Positions 1 through 8,420 of a stretch of 19,064 nt of DNA are shown here, one piece after another. The first letter of the stretch is position 1; each line of letters begins with the position of its first letter. Source of the stretch: RGDT01 sp046719305 (GTDB lineage: Bacteria; Planctomycetota; Planctomycetia; Gemmatales; Gemmataceae); the NCBI GenBank assembly GCA_046719305.1, contig JBDNDE010000044.1, positions 1 through 19,064 on the forward strand, written 5' to 3'. The position numbers were made by a program, and so were the translations under genes. Below the pieces are notes generated by a model. The model had not been told where the DNA came from and did not search any database. It was given only the letters and a program-made list of their open reading frames with translations.

Positions 1-2481
1 GGCTTCCAACAAACGGTCCTAGCCGATGCCTCGTCCCTGGGCGAGGCGATCGAAACCGCTCTGGGCCTGATCCCGCCCGGCAGTCCTGGCCGGATTGTCG
101 TGCTGTCTGATGGACGCTGGACCGGTATCGACCCGGCAACGCAGGTGGCCAACGCCCTGGCCCGCAATATTGCCATCGACTTTCGAGCCATCGAGCGTGT
201 GGCAGCAGGGGACTTAGCAATAGCCCGCATCGATGCGCCCAGCTTAGTTTCCACTGGCGAAGCGTTTGTGATCACGGCCTGGGTACAAGCTCCCGAAGCG
301 GGTAGCGTGAAGTACAAGTTCCGCCGAGGCCAGGAGGTGCTAGCCAGCGGTCAACGCGAGGTGGTCAGTGGGCTGAATCGCTTCAGTTTCCGGGACCGCG
401 CCGGTCAACCGGGCAACCAGGCGTACCGCCTGGAAGTCGAAGGCAGCACCCGCGATCCGGTGCCCGAGAACAATCAAGCCAAACTGCTCGTCGGCATCAG
501 CGGACCCAAGCCACTGTTGCATCTGGCCCCGCAGGCCAACTCCGGGCTGAATCGGCTACTGCGGGCCGGTGGTCTGGACGTGCGCCAGGTCGATCCCGGA
601 GCCATGCGTTGGCGGCTGGAGGATCTCGACCGCTACAGCGGCCTGATTCTCGAAAATGTGCCAGCTGAGAAGATCGGCGATGCCGGCATGCAAACGATCG
701 CCGGCTGGGTGCGTGAAACCGGGGCAGGGCTGATGATGACCGGCGGTCAACGCTCCTATGGCACGGGTGGCTACTACAAGTCGCCCTTGGAACCGATCCT
801 GCCCGTCTCGATGGAACTTCGCAACGAGCATCGCAAACTGTCGCTGGCCATCGTCGTTGCTCTGGATCGCTCCGGTTCCATGGCCGCTCCCGCCGGCGCG
901 GGCCGTACCAAGATGGATCTGGCCAACCTGGGTACCGTCTCGGTGCTAGACCTGCTGGGGCCGATGGACGAATTCGCCTGCTTCGCTGTGGACACTTCGC
1001 CGCACGTGGTCGCACCACTGGGCAATGCCGAGGCCAATAGGGCCAAGTATCGCAACGACATCCTGCGCATTGAGTCGATGGGCGGCGGCATCTACGTCGA
1101 TGAGGCGCTCAAGGCCGGGCTGAACACCTTGCAACGCGCCAAGGCCGGAACCAAACATATGATCCTCTTTAGCGATGCTGCCGACAGTGAGCAGCCCGGC
1201 GATTACAAGCGTCTTCTGGAACTGGCCGAGAAAGCCGGCATCACCGTGAGCGTGATCGGCCTGGGCAGCGACCGCGACAAAGACGGCGACTTGCTCAAGG
1301 ATGTGGCCAAGCGCGGCCGCGGCCGCATCTTCTTCACCGAGCGAGCCGAAGAGTTGCCGCGGCTGTTTGCCCAAGACACCTTCGTGGTGGCGCGCAACAC
1401 GTTCATTGATGAGAAAACCCCGATTCAGCATCTGCCCAGTCTGCGGACGCTCGCGGATGCCGAGTTTCCCACGCCTCAGGGGTTGAGTGTGGGCGGTTAC
1501 AACCTCTGCTATCTACGACCCGAGGCCACGCTGGCCAGTGTTACCCTGGACGAGTACAAGGCACCGCTGGTGGCGTCATGGCGTGCTGGGGCCGGACGTG
1601 TCGTATGCTACACCGGCGAGGCCGACGGCAAGTTTCTCGGCGCGATGGGCAAGTGGGACCGCGTCGGCGAGTTCTTCACCAGCTTGGCCCGCTGGACGGC
1701 AGGACCGACTAATCCGCTGCCCGCCGGCATGATGCTCACGCAGGAAGTGCGTGAAGGCATCGCCCGGATTCAACTGCACCTGGACCCCGAGCGAACCAAA
1801 GGTGACGTCTTCCGGCGGTTGACCGTCGTGCGCATCTTGCGTAGCAGCTTAGGCCAGGTGCCGCAAACGTCCCGCGACACGCTTCGCTGGACCGGGGCCG
1901 ACACCCTTAGCCTCCATATACCGCTGGGCGCGGGCGAAACGGTCTTGTCTAGCGTCGAGATCGAAAACGAACGGCCGATCAGTCTGCCGCCGGTTTGTCT
2001 ACCATATTCGCCGGAGTTCAAGCCCAGCAACCGCGAAACTGGACAAATCGCCCTGGAACGCCTAGCTCGCGCCACGGGCGGCATCGAACGCCTGGCCCTG
2101 GGCGATGTCTGGCGCGATCTGCCCCGCCCCTTTCAACAAGTGCCGTTGGCCCGATGGTTGCTGTTAGCGGCAGTGGCCCTATGGCTGTTGGAGGTGCTCG
2201 ACCGCCGCACCAGCGTGTTGTCGAATCTGCTGCGACGCTCGGGGGCCACGCTCGGTACTGCGCCCAACGAAACCCACCGGGGCGAACGCCGAGCGACCGC
2301 TACGCGAGCCAAGACGCTGCGAGCGACAACGGCCCCACTGACCCAGCCGAAGCCGAGCGAATCGACTGCCGCACCGGCCGCACCGGCTGCCCCTGCCGCC
2401 CTCGCCGAGCAGGAGGGCAGCGTGTTGGCAGCATTACGCCAAGCCCGTCGCCGCCTGGACCGACGCGACGAGAACAGCTAA
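1..2481 (+). CDS. vWA-domain membrane protein with GATase1-like domain (5' end outside window)
   Basis: The reading frame is open from the first base, so the start lies upstream; 826 residues are visible. The first visible residues end in RIVVLSDGRWTG, which looks like the end of an earlier vWA-type or Rossmann fold. A glutamine-amidotransferase-like segment follows at about visible residues 170-270, with GAGLMMTGGQRSYG but no catalytic Cys-His pair that I can identify. A vWA domain then begins near residue 280, with the metal-site motif DRSGS at about 289-293. One membrane helix lies near 717-735, followed by a basic, Ala/Pro-rich tail. Such proteins in planctomycetes often carry two N-terminal membrane helices and occur near MoxR/DUF58 genes; those would lie upstream and cannot be seen. 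The vWA probably binds a protein partner through a divalent cation at the cell envelope. The partner is unknown. The family call is firm and the function is inferred. Confidence 0.85.
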   Translation, partial: GFQQTVLADASSLGEAIETALGLIPPGSPGRIVVLSDGRWTGIDPATQVANALARNIAIDFRAIERVAAGDLAIARIDAPSLVSTGEAFVITAWVQAPEAGSVKYKFRRGQEVLASGQREVVSGLNRFSFRDRAGQPGNQAYRLEVEGSTRDPVPENNQAKLLVGISGPKPLLHLAPQANSGLNRLLRAGGLDVRQVDPGAMRWRLEDLDRYSGLILENVPAEKIGDAGMQTIAGWVRETGAGLMMTGGQRSYGTGGYYKSPLEPILPVSMELRNEHRKLSLAIVVALDRSGSMAAPAGAGRTKMDLANLGTVSVLDLLGPMDEFACFAVDTSPHVVAPLGNAEANRAKYRNDILRIESMGGGIYVDEALKAGLNTLQRAKAGTKHMILFSDAADSEQPGDYKRLLELAEKAGITVSVIGLGSDRDKDGDLLKDVAKRGRGRIFFTERAEELPRLFAQDTFVVARNTFIDEKTPIQHLPSLRTLADAEFPTPQGLSVGGYNLCYLRPEATLASVTLDEYKAPLVASWRAGAGRVVCYTGEADGKFLGAMGKWDRVGEFFTSLARWTAGPTNPLPAGMMLTQEVREGIARIQLHLDPERTKGDVFRRLTVVRILRSSLGQVPQTSRDTLRWTGADTLSLHIPLGAGETVLSSVEIENERPISLPPVCLPYSPEFKPSNRETGQIALERLARATGGIERLALGDVWRDLPRPFQQVPLARWLLLAAVALWLLEVLDRRTSVLSNLLRRSGATLGTAPNETHRGERRATATRAKTLRATTAPLTQPKPSESTAAPAAPAAPAALAEQEGSVLAALRQARRRLDRRDENS

Positions 2482-2539
2482 CGCAGTAAGCCTTGCCGCA
2501 CTCCCTTAGCTCCGCCTCGAACGGCTTGTTGGTAGAGCT

Positions 2540-2548
2540 TGCTATAAT
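2540..2548 (+). promoter_or_regulatory. Extended -10 promoter for the DMT permease
   Basis: TGCTATAAT matches an extended -10 element (TG-N-TATAAT) exactly. I see no good -35 at 16-18 bp, which is tolerated with an extended -10. Transcription would start near 2555, leaving a leader of about 26 bases before the GTG start at 2581. Confidence 0.5.
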
Positions 2549-2580
2549 GCCTGAGTGAGAAGCGACCCGAGGAAACAAAC

Positions 2581-3588
2581 GTGACTGGACCGGCGTTACG
2601 GCTGGTGATCGTGACGCTGGTATGGGGCATCTCCTTCCCCTGTACGCGGGCGTGGCAACAGGCCGCTCACGATTCCCCTGCAGAGGGATTGCTAGCGGGC
2701 TTAACTCTGATCGCCTTGCGAATGGGGGGGGCCCTGCTGGTGCTGCTGCTCTGGCAACCAACACTGCGGCACGCTACTTGGCAGGAACATCGCGCTGGAG
2801 CCATCGTCGGTACGGCGTTCCTGTTTGGCTTCATCTTGCAAACCTGGGGCCTGTCCTACACCACCCCTTCGCTGTCGGCTTTCTTCACCTGCCTGTGTAG
2901 CGCCTGGGTGCCGCTGCTGCTGCTCTTGATGGGCCAACCTGTCCAACCGCTGACGCTGTTCGGCTTGGCCCTGGGCATCGCTGGTTGTGCCGTCATCGTC
3001 GAGGGCGGCTGGAAGCTGGGCCTGGGGGAATGGCTGACCCTGGCCGCCTCGGTAGCGTTGGCCGGGCAAATGCTTCTGCTGGACCGCTTGGGCAAGGCCA
3101 TGCGTGCTGCTATGCTTTCGCCTGCATTTTTGTTCAGCAATGCCCTGGGTGGCCTGCTCTTGGCCATCTTGTTCGCCGCCATGGGACCAGGACTCGCTGT
3201 CTGGTTAGCCTGGCTGGCCACCGTGTTGCGCGATCCGCTTTTGCCTTGGCTCATCTTGCTGTTGGCCGTGCTGCCTACTGCTCTGGGCTTCCACTGGATG
3301 AATACCTATCAACCGCTGATCTCTCCAAGTCGGGCAGCTTTGATCTATCTGCTGGAGCCGTTCTTTACCCTGCTCTTTAGCATGAGCATCTGGGCGATCA
3401 CCGGTGCTGAAGGATATGATCGACCGTCGTGGCCGTTGTTTCTGGGCGGCGGACTGATTTTGCTAGGAAACCTGCTGGTAGAGGTGTGGGGAGCGGCCAA
3501 ACGAGAGAGCAAAGTGGCCGAACTGCCCGCGACGGTGCAAGCTAGCCAAGCAACATCGGAGGAAGCAGCATGCGAATCGTCTCGATGA
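2581..3588 (+). CDS. DMT-superfamily (EamA) inner-membrane permease
   Basis: This 335-residue protein is mostly hydrophobic and shows about ten membrane helices arranged as two EamA repeats, roughly residues 5-140 and 150-300. The opening VIVTLVWGISFPCTRAW and the mid-protein LYTT/SPSRAALIYLLEP-type motifs are typical of EamA drug/metabolite exporters. The SPSRAALIYLLEPFFTLLFS stretch in the second repeat is a family hallmark. The start is GTG at 2581, preceded by GAGGA with suitable spacing. A hydrophilic tail of about 27 residues ends the protein. Members export amino acids, metabolites or drugs, but sequence alone does not give the substrate. The gene has its own extended -10 promoter and so may be transcribed independently of the vWA gene 99 bp upstream. 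The family is clear and the substrate unknown. Confidence 0.9.
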   Translation: MTGPALRLVIVTLVWGISFPCTRAWQQAAHDSPAEGLLAGLTLIALRMGGALLVLLLWQPTLRHATWQEHRAGAIVGTAFLFGFILQTWGLSYTTPSLSAFFTCLCSAWVPLLLLLMGQPVQPLTLFGLALGIAGCAVIVEGGWKLGLGEWLTLAASVALAGQMLLLDRLGKAMRAAMLSPAFLFSNALGGLLLAILFAAMGPGLAVWLAWLATVLRDPLLPWLILLLAVLPTALGFHWMNTYQPLISPSRAALIYLLEPFFTLLFSMSIWAITGAEGYDRPSWPLFLGGGLILLGNLLVEVWGAAKRESKVAELPATVQASQATSEEAACESSR

Positions 3589-3620
3589 GGCCCAGGGTTG
3601 GCTAATCCTAACCGAGACGA
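3577..3620 (+). other. Inverted repeat spanning the DMT permease stop codon
   Basis: TCGTCTCG (3577-3584) pairs with CGAGACGA (3613-3620) as a perfect 8-bp stem. Its 28-base loop can itself fold partly (GTTGG against CCTAAC with one bulge). No T tract follows, so an intrinsic terminator is doubtful. It could stabilise the mRNA 3' end or be chance. Confidence 0.3.
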
Positions 3621-3750
3621 CCAGCAGTAGCAGCGTGAAGCCAATGGTCTACCAAAGGACCGGAGCGGGCATCCTGATGCCGACGCGGCGGTGTGGCAGT
3701 ACACTATGAAGATTACAGCGTGTCGCAGACTCGTGCGGAGGTCGGCTCTC

Positions 3751-5124
3751 GTGGTTCAGTTCAAACTCTCCTTTATGATGTTTCTGCAATTCTTTATCTG
3801 GGGAGCCTGGTTCCCGCTGGTCTTCGGCTATCTGCCGAGCCTGGGCTTCTCCGGCTCGGAGCAGGCCATGATCCTCAACTGCTTTCCGATCGCTGCCTTG
3901 GTAGGCCTGTTCTTCAGCAACCAGTTTGCCGACCGCAACTTCGCTGCTGAGCGTTTCTTGGCGTTGAGTCACTTCATCGGTGGGTTGTGCATGCTGGGGT
4001 TGTTCTTCGTTCGTCGGCTTGATGAACAGACGCCCGCGCCGTTTTGGCTGTTCTTTGGCTTGATGTTGGTTCACTGTCTGTTTTATGTGCCTACGATCAG
4101 CATCACCAACTCGATCGCCTTTGCTAACCTGAAAGACCCGGCTACGGGGTTCGGACCGGTGAGGCTGTGGGGCACCATTGGTTGGATTGCTGCCTCGTTG
4201 CCCTTTGTCTTCATCTTGGTCGACTGGCAGAAGGTGCCGAGTTTTGCCGATGCCGGCTTTGTGAACTGGATTGGCTCGGCGTTGAACCCAGATAATGCTT
4301 TGAAGGGCGACGACTACCGCCGGGCCACCGCTCTGACCTTTGCCGTTTCGGGCAGCGCGTCGCTGTTGCTGGCGGCCTTCAGCCTGCTATTGCCGCACAC
4401 GCCGCCCAAGCCGGCCGGCGAGAGTGGCGAGAACCTCGCGTGGCTTGGGGCGGTCAAGCTGCTGGGGTATCCCTTCATCTTGGTGCTGTTCATCGTCACG
4501 TTTATTGATGCCACGATTCACCAGATGTATTTTGTCTGGACGGAGCGGTATCTGACCAGCAAAGCCAATGCCCTGGATGGAATCAATACCGGTGTCGGCA
4601 TTGCAAGTAACTGGGCCATGCCCATCATGAGCGTCGGACAGATCGCGGAAATCGGCACCATGGCGATCTTGGGTTATGTGCTTCACTCCCTGGGTTGGCG
4701 GACCACGATGATCATCGGCATTCTTGGGCATGCTGTCCGCTTCTCGGTATTTGCCTTTGCCCCACTGGTCTGGATTGCTATCTCGGCCAACCTACTGCAC
4801 GGCGTGTGCTACGCGTTCTTCTTTGCAACGGTGTACATCTTTGTGGATGAGTACTTCCCCAAGGACATCCGCGCCAGCGCTCAGGGGTTGTTCAACGCCC
4901 TCATCCTCGGTCTAGGGCCGATGGCTGGCAACACTATTGGGCCGATGCTGGGCGAGATGTACAACGTCGGAGGTACTGACAAGGAACCGATCCTCAACTT
5001 CCAGCAAATTTTCGTTGTGCCCACGGCGATGGCTTTGGTAGCCGCCTTGCTCTTGTTGGTGGCCTTCTGGCCGCCCAAACGTCAACAGGCAGAGTCGAGG
5101 GCTATACCGGCCCCCGCACACTAA
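3751..5124 (+). CDS. MFS permease, nucleoside:H+ symporter (NupG-like) type
   Basis: I place the start at GTG 3751 because a strong Shine-Dalgarno (CGGAGG, 3736-3741) sits 9 bases upstream. The product then begins MVQFKLSFMMFLQFFIWGAW, the usual N-terminus of this family. A longer frame back to GTG 3691 or ATG 3706 would add a basic, unconserved extension. The 457-residue protein has about twelve membrane helices, and the MMFLQFFIWGAWF opening resembles the Nuc_H_symport family of nucleoside/proton symporters. A longer hydrophilic stretch around residues 165-215 separates the helix bundles. It probably imports nucleosides or a related small molecule across the inner membrane; similar planctomycete proteins are often annotated only as MFS. 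An upp gene 2.6 kb away fits pyrimidine salvage but is not in the same operon. Its stop interlocks with that of the convergent TolC-like gene. Confidence 0.8.
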   Translation: MVQFKLSFMMFLQFFIWGAWFPLVFGYLPSLGFSGSEQAMILNCFPIAALVGLFFSNQFADRNFAAERFLALSHFIGGLCMLGLFFVRRLDEQTPAPFWLFFGLMLVHCLFYVPTISITNSIAFANLKDPATGFGPVRLWGTIGWIAASLPFVFILVDWQKVPSFADAGFVNWIGSALNPDNALKGDDYRRATALTFAVSGSASLLLAAFSLLLPHTPPKPAGESGENLAWLGAVKLLGYPFILVLFIVTFIDATIHQMYFVWTERYLTSKANALDGINTGVGIASNWAMPIMSVGQIAEIGTMAILGYVLHSLGWRTTMIIGILGHAVRFSVFAFAPLVWIAISANLLHGVCYAFFFATVYIFVDEYFPKDIRASAQGLFNALILGLGPMAGNTIGPMLGEMYNVGGTDKEPILNFQQIFVVPTAMALVAALLLLVAFWPPKRQQAESRAIPAPAH

Positions 5125-6665
5125 TGGGGGGCTGAGGGCAGAAACTCCGGCTTCATGATCACCGGGGCGGTGGAGGGTGCCGGTCCCAGCAACAGCAACA
5201 AGCGTAATTGCGCCTTGTTGTGTGCTGCGATCGCCAACAGATGGTTAAAGTGTGCCTGTTCGAGATTGCGGATGGCCAAGAGCACCTCGGTGGGATTGGC
5301 CCCCGGTGCGCCCTCTTCTAAACGTTTGTCGCTGAGTCGATAAGCTTCGCTGGCCTGGGTGATGGCATCGACCCCTAGACCGAGTTGCTCTCGGCCGCTG
5401 AGAATGGCCTCTTTGCCTTCTTGCACGCCCAAAGCTAGTTTGCCGCGCAGATCGCTGAGGGCATAGAGGGTCTGGGCCTGGCGATGGCGGGCGCGTTGTC
5501 GGTTGTACTCCACCTTGTTCAGTTCCGTAAGGTTCCAACGCAGACTCACCGTGGCATCAAAGCGATTGGCCCAGTTTTGATGCGCTCCTGGACCGGCCCC
5601 GATGCCGCCCTCGAATAGATTCAGCCCCAAACTGGGCAACAAGTTATGGTAGCCATACGACTTGTCCAGACCGATTTGGAGGACATTGAGTAGCCCTTCG
5701 AGTTCGGCGACTCCTGGTCCTTGGGCCATCACTTTGGTGACCAGAACTTCTGTGGGGGGGCTGACATCGACGAGTTCGATAGGCACGATCACCTTATCTG
5801 TAGGCACCAGCACGGTGCCAGGTTTCAGCCCCAGCAAATACACCAGCTTCAGCGAGGCAGCGTTGCCTTGCTGACGCAGCTTGGCAAGGAGTTGTTGCCG
5901 CGAAGCCAGCGCCGAACGCACCGACGAGACCAAGGCGGTGGCAGCGACCTCGGTTTTGGCGATGCGTTCGACCCGTTCGAGCAGTTTGCGTTCCGCTTTT
6001 TCCAATTCTTGGGCCAATGCTTCACCCCGTCGGGCCGTCAGCAGATCGACGTAGGTGGTGACCGCCTCCAGGAGCGTTTCTTGGGTGATCTGAACTAGCT
6101 CGGCCCGGCTCTGCCAAGCGAGCCGTTGATCATTCAAAGCACGGAAAGTCGCTTCGCGCAGATCCAGTTCGCTGCGAATCGTCAGGCCCGGCAGCAGGGC
6201 TCCCGTACTCGAACGTGTCAGTGTGCCGTCCTCGTTTTGGATGCCCCCCTCATGTCGGTAATAGGTGATGCCGGCATGGGTTTCCGGCAACCAACAACGC
6301 GCATTCATCTCTTGCACAAGTAATGTCTCGGCCAGTTTCTCGCGCGATTGGGCAATCTTGGGGTTGGATTGCTCGGCCAGCCGGAAAATGGCATCCAGCG
6401 AGATCGGTAGTTCCTTGTTTGTCGTCACCTCGCTAACCGGCACCGGTAGCGTCGCCGAGACCGGCTGCAATCCCGCTGAGGCAGGAGCTACAGCCGAGTA
6501 GATCGAAGTCGATCCCGCTGCCGATGCAGGCTCGGATACGACGACCGACCCAGGGGCAGCCGCAGTCATCGGAGTCGGCGAGGAAGGAACATACCAGTGG
6601 GTGGTGCATCCGATGGCTGCTAGCGGCACGCAAGCGACGCCCCACCACCGCGACCAACGGATCAT
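5121..6665 (-). CDS. TolC-family outer-membrane efflux lipoprotein
   Basis: The 514-residue product starts at ATG 6665, after a strong ribosome site (CGGAGGGG). It has a short basic, hydrophobic N-terminus ending in a lipobox-like AIGC, with Cys at residue 20 and Thr at +2, so it is probably a lipoprotein sorted to the outer membrane. The proline-rich linker to about residue 85 is followed by the first outer-membrane-efflux repeat (LDAIFRLAEQSNPKIAQSRE). Long Ala/Leu/Gln helices and a second repeat around 320-500 follow. This is the trimeric outer-membrane duct that pairs with an inner-membrane pump and a membrane-fusion protein. No such partners are adjacent, so it may serve pumps encoded elsewhere. 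The last codon meets the convergent permease: the two stop codons share the bases CTAA at 5121-5124. Confidence 0.88.
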   Translation of the reverse strand: MIRWSRWWGVACVPLAAIGCTTHWYVPSSPTPMTAAAPGSVVVSEPASAAGSTSIYSAVAPASAGLQPVSATLPVPVSEVTTNKELPISLDAIFRLAEQSNPKIAQSREKLAETLLVQEMNARCWLPETHAGITYYRHEGGIQNEDGTLTRSSTGALLPGLTIRSELDLREATFRALNDQRLAWQSRAELVQITQETLLEAVTTYVDLLTARRGEALAQELEKAERKLLERVERIAKTEVAATALVSSVRSALASRQQLLAKLRQQGNAASLKLVYLLGLKPGTVLVPTDKVIVPIELVDVSPPTEVLVTKVMAQGPGVAELEGLLNVLQIGLDKSYGYHNLLPSLGLNLFEGGIGAGPGAHQNWANRFDATVSLRWNLTELNKVEYNRQRARHRQAQTLYALSDLRGKLALGVQEGKEAILSGREQLGLGVDAITQASEAYRLSDKRLEEGAPGANPTEVLLAIRNLEQAHFNHLLAIAAHNKAQLRLLLLLGPAPSTAPVIMKPEFLPSAPH

Positions 6666-6756
6666 GAGCGGCCCCTCCGAATAAGAAAAATGGTGCTGAT
6701 TTATTCATCGGCGCAGAAAGCGGCGCGACTTTGCGGAATCTGTGCAGGAGTGGGGT

Positions 6757-6786
6757 TTGACTCGATTCGCAGCAGGGGCATAGAAT
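6757..6786 (+). promoter_or_regulatory. Sigma-70-like promoter for the secreted repeat protein
   Basis: TTGACT (6757-6762) and TAGAAT (6781-6786) are separated by 18 bp. They lie about 80 bp before the ATG at 6867, in the 201-bp gap between this gene and the divergent TolC-like gene. Both boxes match the consensus well; function is inferred. Confidence 0.55.
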
Positions 6787-6866
6787 AACTGGGGATGGCA
6801 TGCCAGCGGAACATTCCATTCCTTTCGCCTGTACCCTTCGAGTCTGTAGCCTCAGGAGAGTGAACC

Positions 6867-7619
6867 ATGATGCGTTCCCTGTTTCTCACAGGCGGTTTCT
6901 TGCTCGCAGCCGTACTGACCCCTGCCGTGCGTGCCGACGACGATGACCTCCGCCTCCGCTTGCCGGGAACTACGCCGGCCAAGCCGGCCGACACCCGCAC
7001 GCTGGGGTTGACCGCTGAAGATGACGATGCCGAGGTGATGGAAACCCGCTACCGTAGGGGTTTTGTGGGCTTCTACGGCGGGTTCTACCGGCCGATCTAC
7101 TATGGTGGGTTCTACCGACCGATCTACTATGGTGGGTTCTACCGGCCGATCTACTATGGTGGGTTCTATCGCGGAGTTGGGTTTGGTTTTGGCTATCCTG
7201 CGTTCTACGGTGGCTTCTATGCCCGGCCGTTCTACACCGCTTCGTTTGTGAACTACGGTTTTTTCCCCTGCTCGGTGACTGAGGTGACCCCCGTCACCAC
7301 GCTGGCGTTACGGATTCAACCGGCTGTCCCAGGTCCGGTGAATCCCTCTCAGAATCCTCGCCCGACTTTGCCGCAGCCTCACTCGGGCGTTGCGCCGCCG
7401 CCAATGCCCAGTGCCGATGGCACGTTTGACTACAACGGCGGACCGACGGCTCCGGTACCGATGCCGCCGATGCCGCCTGCCATCGAACGGGACGTAATGA
7501 ATCTGCCGCGTGTACCGACGCCGATTACCGAACGATACGTTAGTATTCGTCCCGAGCCAACAAGTGGCAAATATGTTTACCCGGCTTATGGAGAACAGCC
7601 GCGGCGTTCCGGCAAGTAA
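6867..7619 (+). CDS. Secreted Tyr/Gly-rich repeat protein, function unknown
   Basis: This 250-residue protein starts at ATG 6867, 8 bases after AGGAG. Residues 1-23 form a signal peptide with likely cleavage after VRA, and the mature protein begins with a run of aspartates. Residues 70-96 are three exact copies of the nonapeptide YGGFYRPIY, followed by a partial copy (97-102) and looser variants up to about residue 130. The middle and C-terminal part (about 145-220) is proline-rich and probably disordered, with PMPPMPP-type runs. I recognise no enzymatic domain, and there is one cysteine outside the signal. Tyrosine/glycine aromatic repeats suggest a structural, adhesive or surface role in the periplasm or outside the cell, but this is conjecture. 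Its own promoter (6757-6786) and two downstream hairpins indicate a single-gene transcript. Confidence 0.85.
   Translation: MMRSLFLTGGFLLAAVLTPAVRADDDDLRLRLPGTTPAKPADTRTLGLTAEDDDAEVMETRYRRGFVGFYGGFYRPIYYGGFYRPIYYGGFYRPIYYGGFYRGVGFGFGYPAFYGGFYARPFYTASFVNYGFFPCSVTEVTPVTTLALRIQPAVPGPVNPSQNPRPTLPQPHSGVAPPPMPSADGTFDYNGGPTAPVPMPPMPPAIERDVMNLPRVPTPITERYVSIRPEPTSGKYVYPAYGEQPRRSGK
7074..7172 (+). repeat. 27-bp in-frame tandem repeat (three units plus a partial fourth)
   Basis: Units run 7074-7100, 7101-7127 and 7128-7154, with a partial unit at 7155-7172. Each full unit encodes YGGFYRPIY. Units two and three differ at a single base (the A/G in the Arg codon), so the array looks recently expanded or homogenised. 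The length is a multiple of three, so copy number can change without breaking the frame. Confidence 0.95.
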
Positions 7620-7630
7620 GCTACCCCTTC

Positions 7631-7648
7631 AAGCCGAAGTCGGCTTTT
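7631..7648 (+). terminator. Terminator-like hairpin, first of two
   Basis: AAGCCG (7631-7636) pairs with CGGCTT (7641-7646) around a 4-base loop and runs into four Ts (7645-7648). It lies 12 bases after the stop of the repeat protein gene. The stem is short, so this is a weak candidate on its own. Confidence 0.45.
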
Positions 7649-7669
7649 AGCAACCAGCCAGCGGAAAGG

Positions 7670-7708
7670 CGGCTCCCCTCGACAAGAAGGGAGCCGTTTG
7701 GCGTTTTT
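7670..7708 (+). terminator. Rho-independent terminator, second of two
   Basis: CGGCTCCC (7670-7677) pairs perfectly with GGGAGCCG (7689-7696) across an 11-base loop, followed by a T-rich tract ending in five Ts (7704-7708). It stops + strand transcription coming from the repeat protein gene and reaches the last bases of the convergent upp gene. Confidence 0.7.
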
Positions 7709-8330
7709 AAGTACCGTACTGGCGGTCGCCCGCATCCCCCAAACCGGGAACGATGTAACCTTTCTCGTTTAAGTGACTGTCGATTGCAGCTAGATACAAC
7801 TCGACGTCGGGATGGGCGGCTTGCATAGCCCGGACACCTTCGGGAGCGGCAATCAAGCCGATGAACGATATCCGTGTGACGCCTGCCCTTTTCAGCACGG
7901 TCATACAGGCCAGGGCACTGCCGCCGGTGGCCAGCATCGGGTCCAACACTATAGCCCGATCGAGATCTAGGGCCGAGGGCAATTTATTGTAATACGTCAC
8001 GGGCTGGAGCGTGTCATGATCCCGATACACTCCTAGATGCCAGATCACCGCTGTGGGCAACAACTCTGCAATGGCATCGGCCATGCCCAATCCAGCCCGC
8101 AGGATCGGGATTAGGGCGATCCGCTCCCAGAGATACTCGCCCTGGATGGTGGCCAGCGGCGTTTGCAACTCACGCGGTAGGGTGCGAGCGTCGGCTAAAG
8201 CTTCATAAAAAAGCAGCCGAGACAGATCGCGTACCAAGGCGCGGAATTCAGGAACCCCAGTTCGCACGTCGCGTAGCTGACTCAGTTTATGTCGCACGAG
8301 CGGATGCGTACTAACCTGGACTCGGCTCAT
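7707..8330 (-). CDS. upp: Uracil phosphoribosyltransferase
   Basis: It converts uracil and PRPP to UMP and pyrophosphate in the cytoplasm, the key step of uracil salvage. The 207-residue product has the usual length for the family. The ILRAGLGM motif lies at about residues 76-83, the PRPP-binding loop VLDPMLATGGS at 128-138, and the uracil-binding C-terminus GYIVPGLGDAGDRQYGT at 191-207. I chose ATG 8330 over an in-frame TTG at 8339 because GGGAG stands 10-11 bases before the ATG but would abut the TTG. The gene follows the PepSY gene on the same strand after 90 bp and appears to have its own extended -10 promoter. Identification is very secure. Confidence 0.97.
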   Translation of the reverse strand: MSRVQVSTHPLVRHKLSQLRDVRTGVPEFRALVRDLSRLLFYEALADARTLPRELQTPLATIQGEYLWERIALIPILRAGLGMADAIAELLPTAVIWHLGVYRDHDTLQPVTYYNKLPSALDLDRAIVLDPMLATGGSALACMTVLKRAGVTRISFIGLIAAPEGVRAMQAAHPDVELYLAAIDSHLNEKGYIVPGLGDAGDRQYGT

Positions 8331-8360
8331 CGGCAGCAATCTCCCTCGGGATGGTAACGC

Positions 8361-8369
8361 AGAATAGCA
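8361..8369 (-). promoter_or_regulatory. Extended -10 promoter for upp
   Basis: Read on the minus strand, TGCTATTCT (8369 to 8361) fits TG-N plus a -10 box one base off consensus. It would start transcription about 24 bases before the upp ATG. No convincing -35 is present. Confidence 0.4.
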
Positions 8370-8420
8370 TACCTGCCTGGGCGACCGTGGGCGAGCACCA
8401 GGGGAGAAGCCGTCTGCTAG

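Noticed and set aside
3570..3605. An 11-codon ORF (MRIVSMRPRVG) with a good GGAGG site overlapping the end of the DMT permease gene
   Set aside because: It is very short, shows no recognisable sequence, and a GGAGG in coding Glu codons arises easily by chance. It could be a leader peptide or gene remnant, but nothing supports either.
3691..3750. 20-residue N-terminal extension of the MFS permease
   Set aside because: GTG 3751 has a strong Shine-Dalgarno at 9 bases and begins at the conserved family N-terminus. The extension is basic and unlike a leader.
7074..7172. Short regular repeats that might suggest a CRISPR array
   Set aside because: The units are directly adjacent without spacers and encode an in-frame peptide repeat inside a secreted protein.
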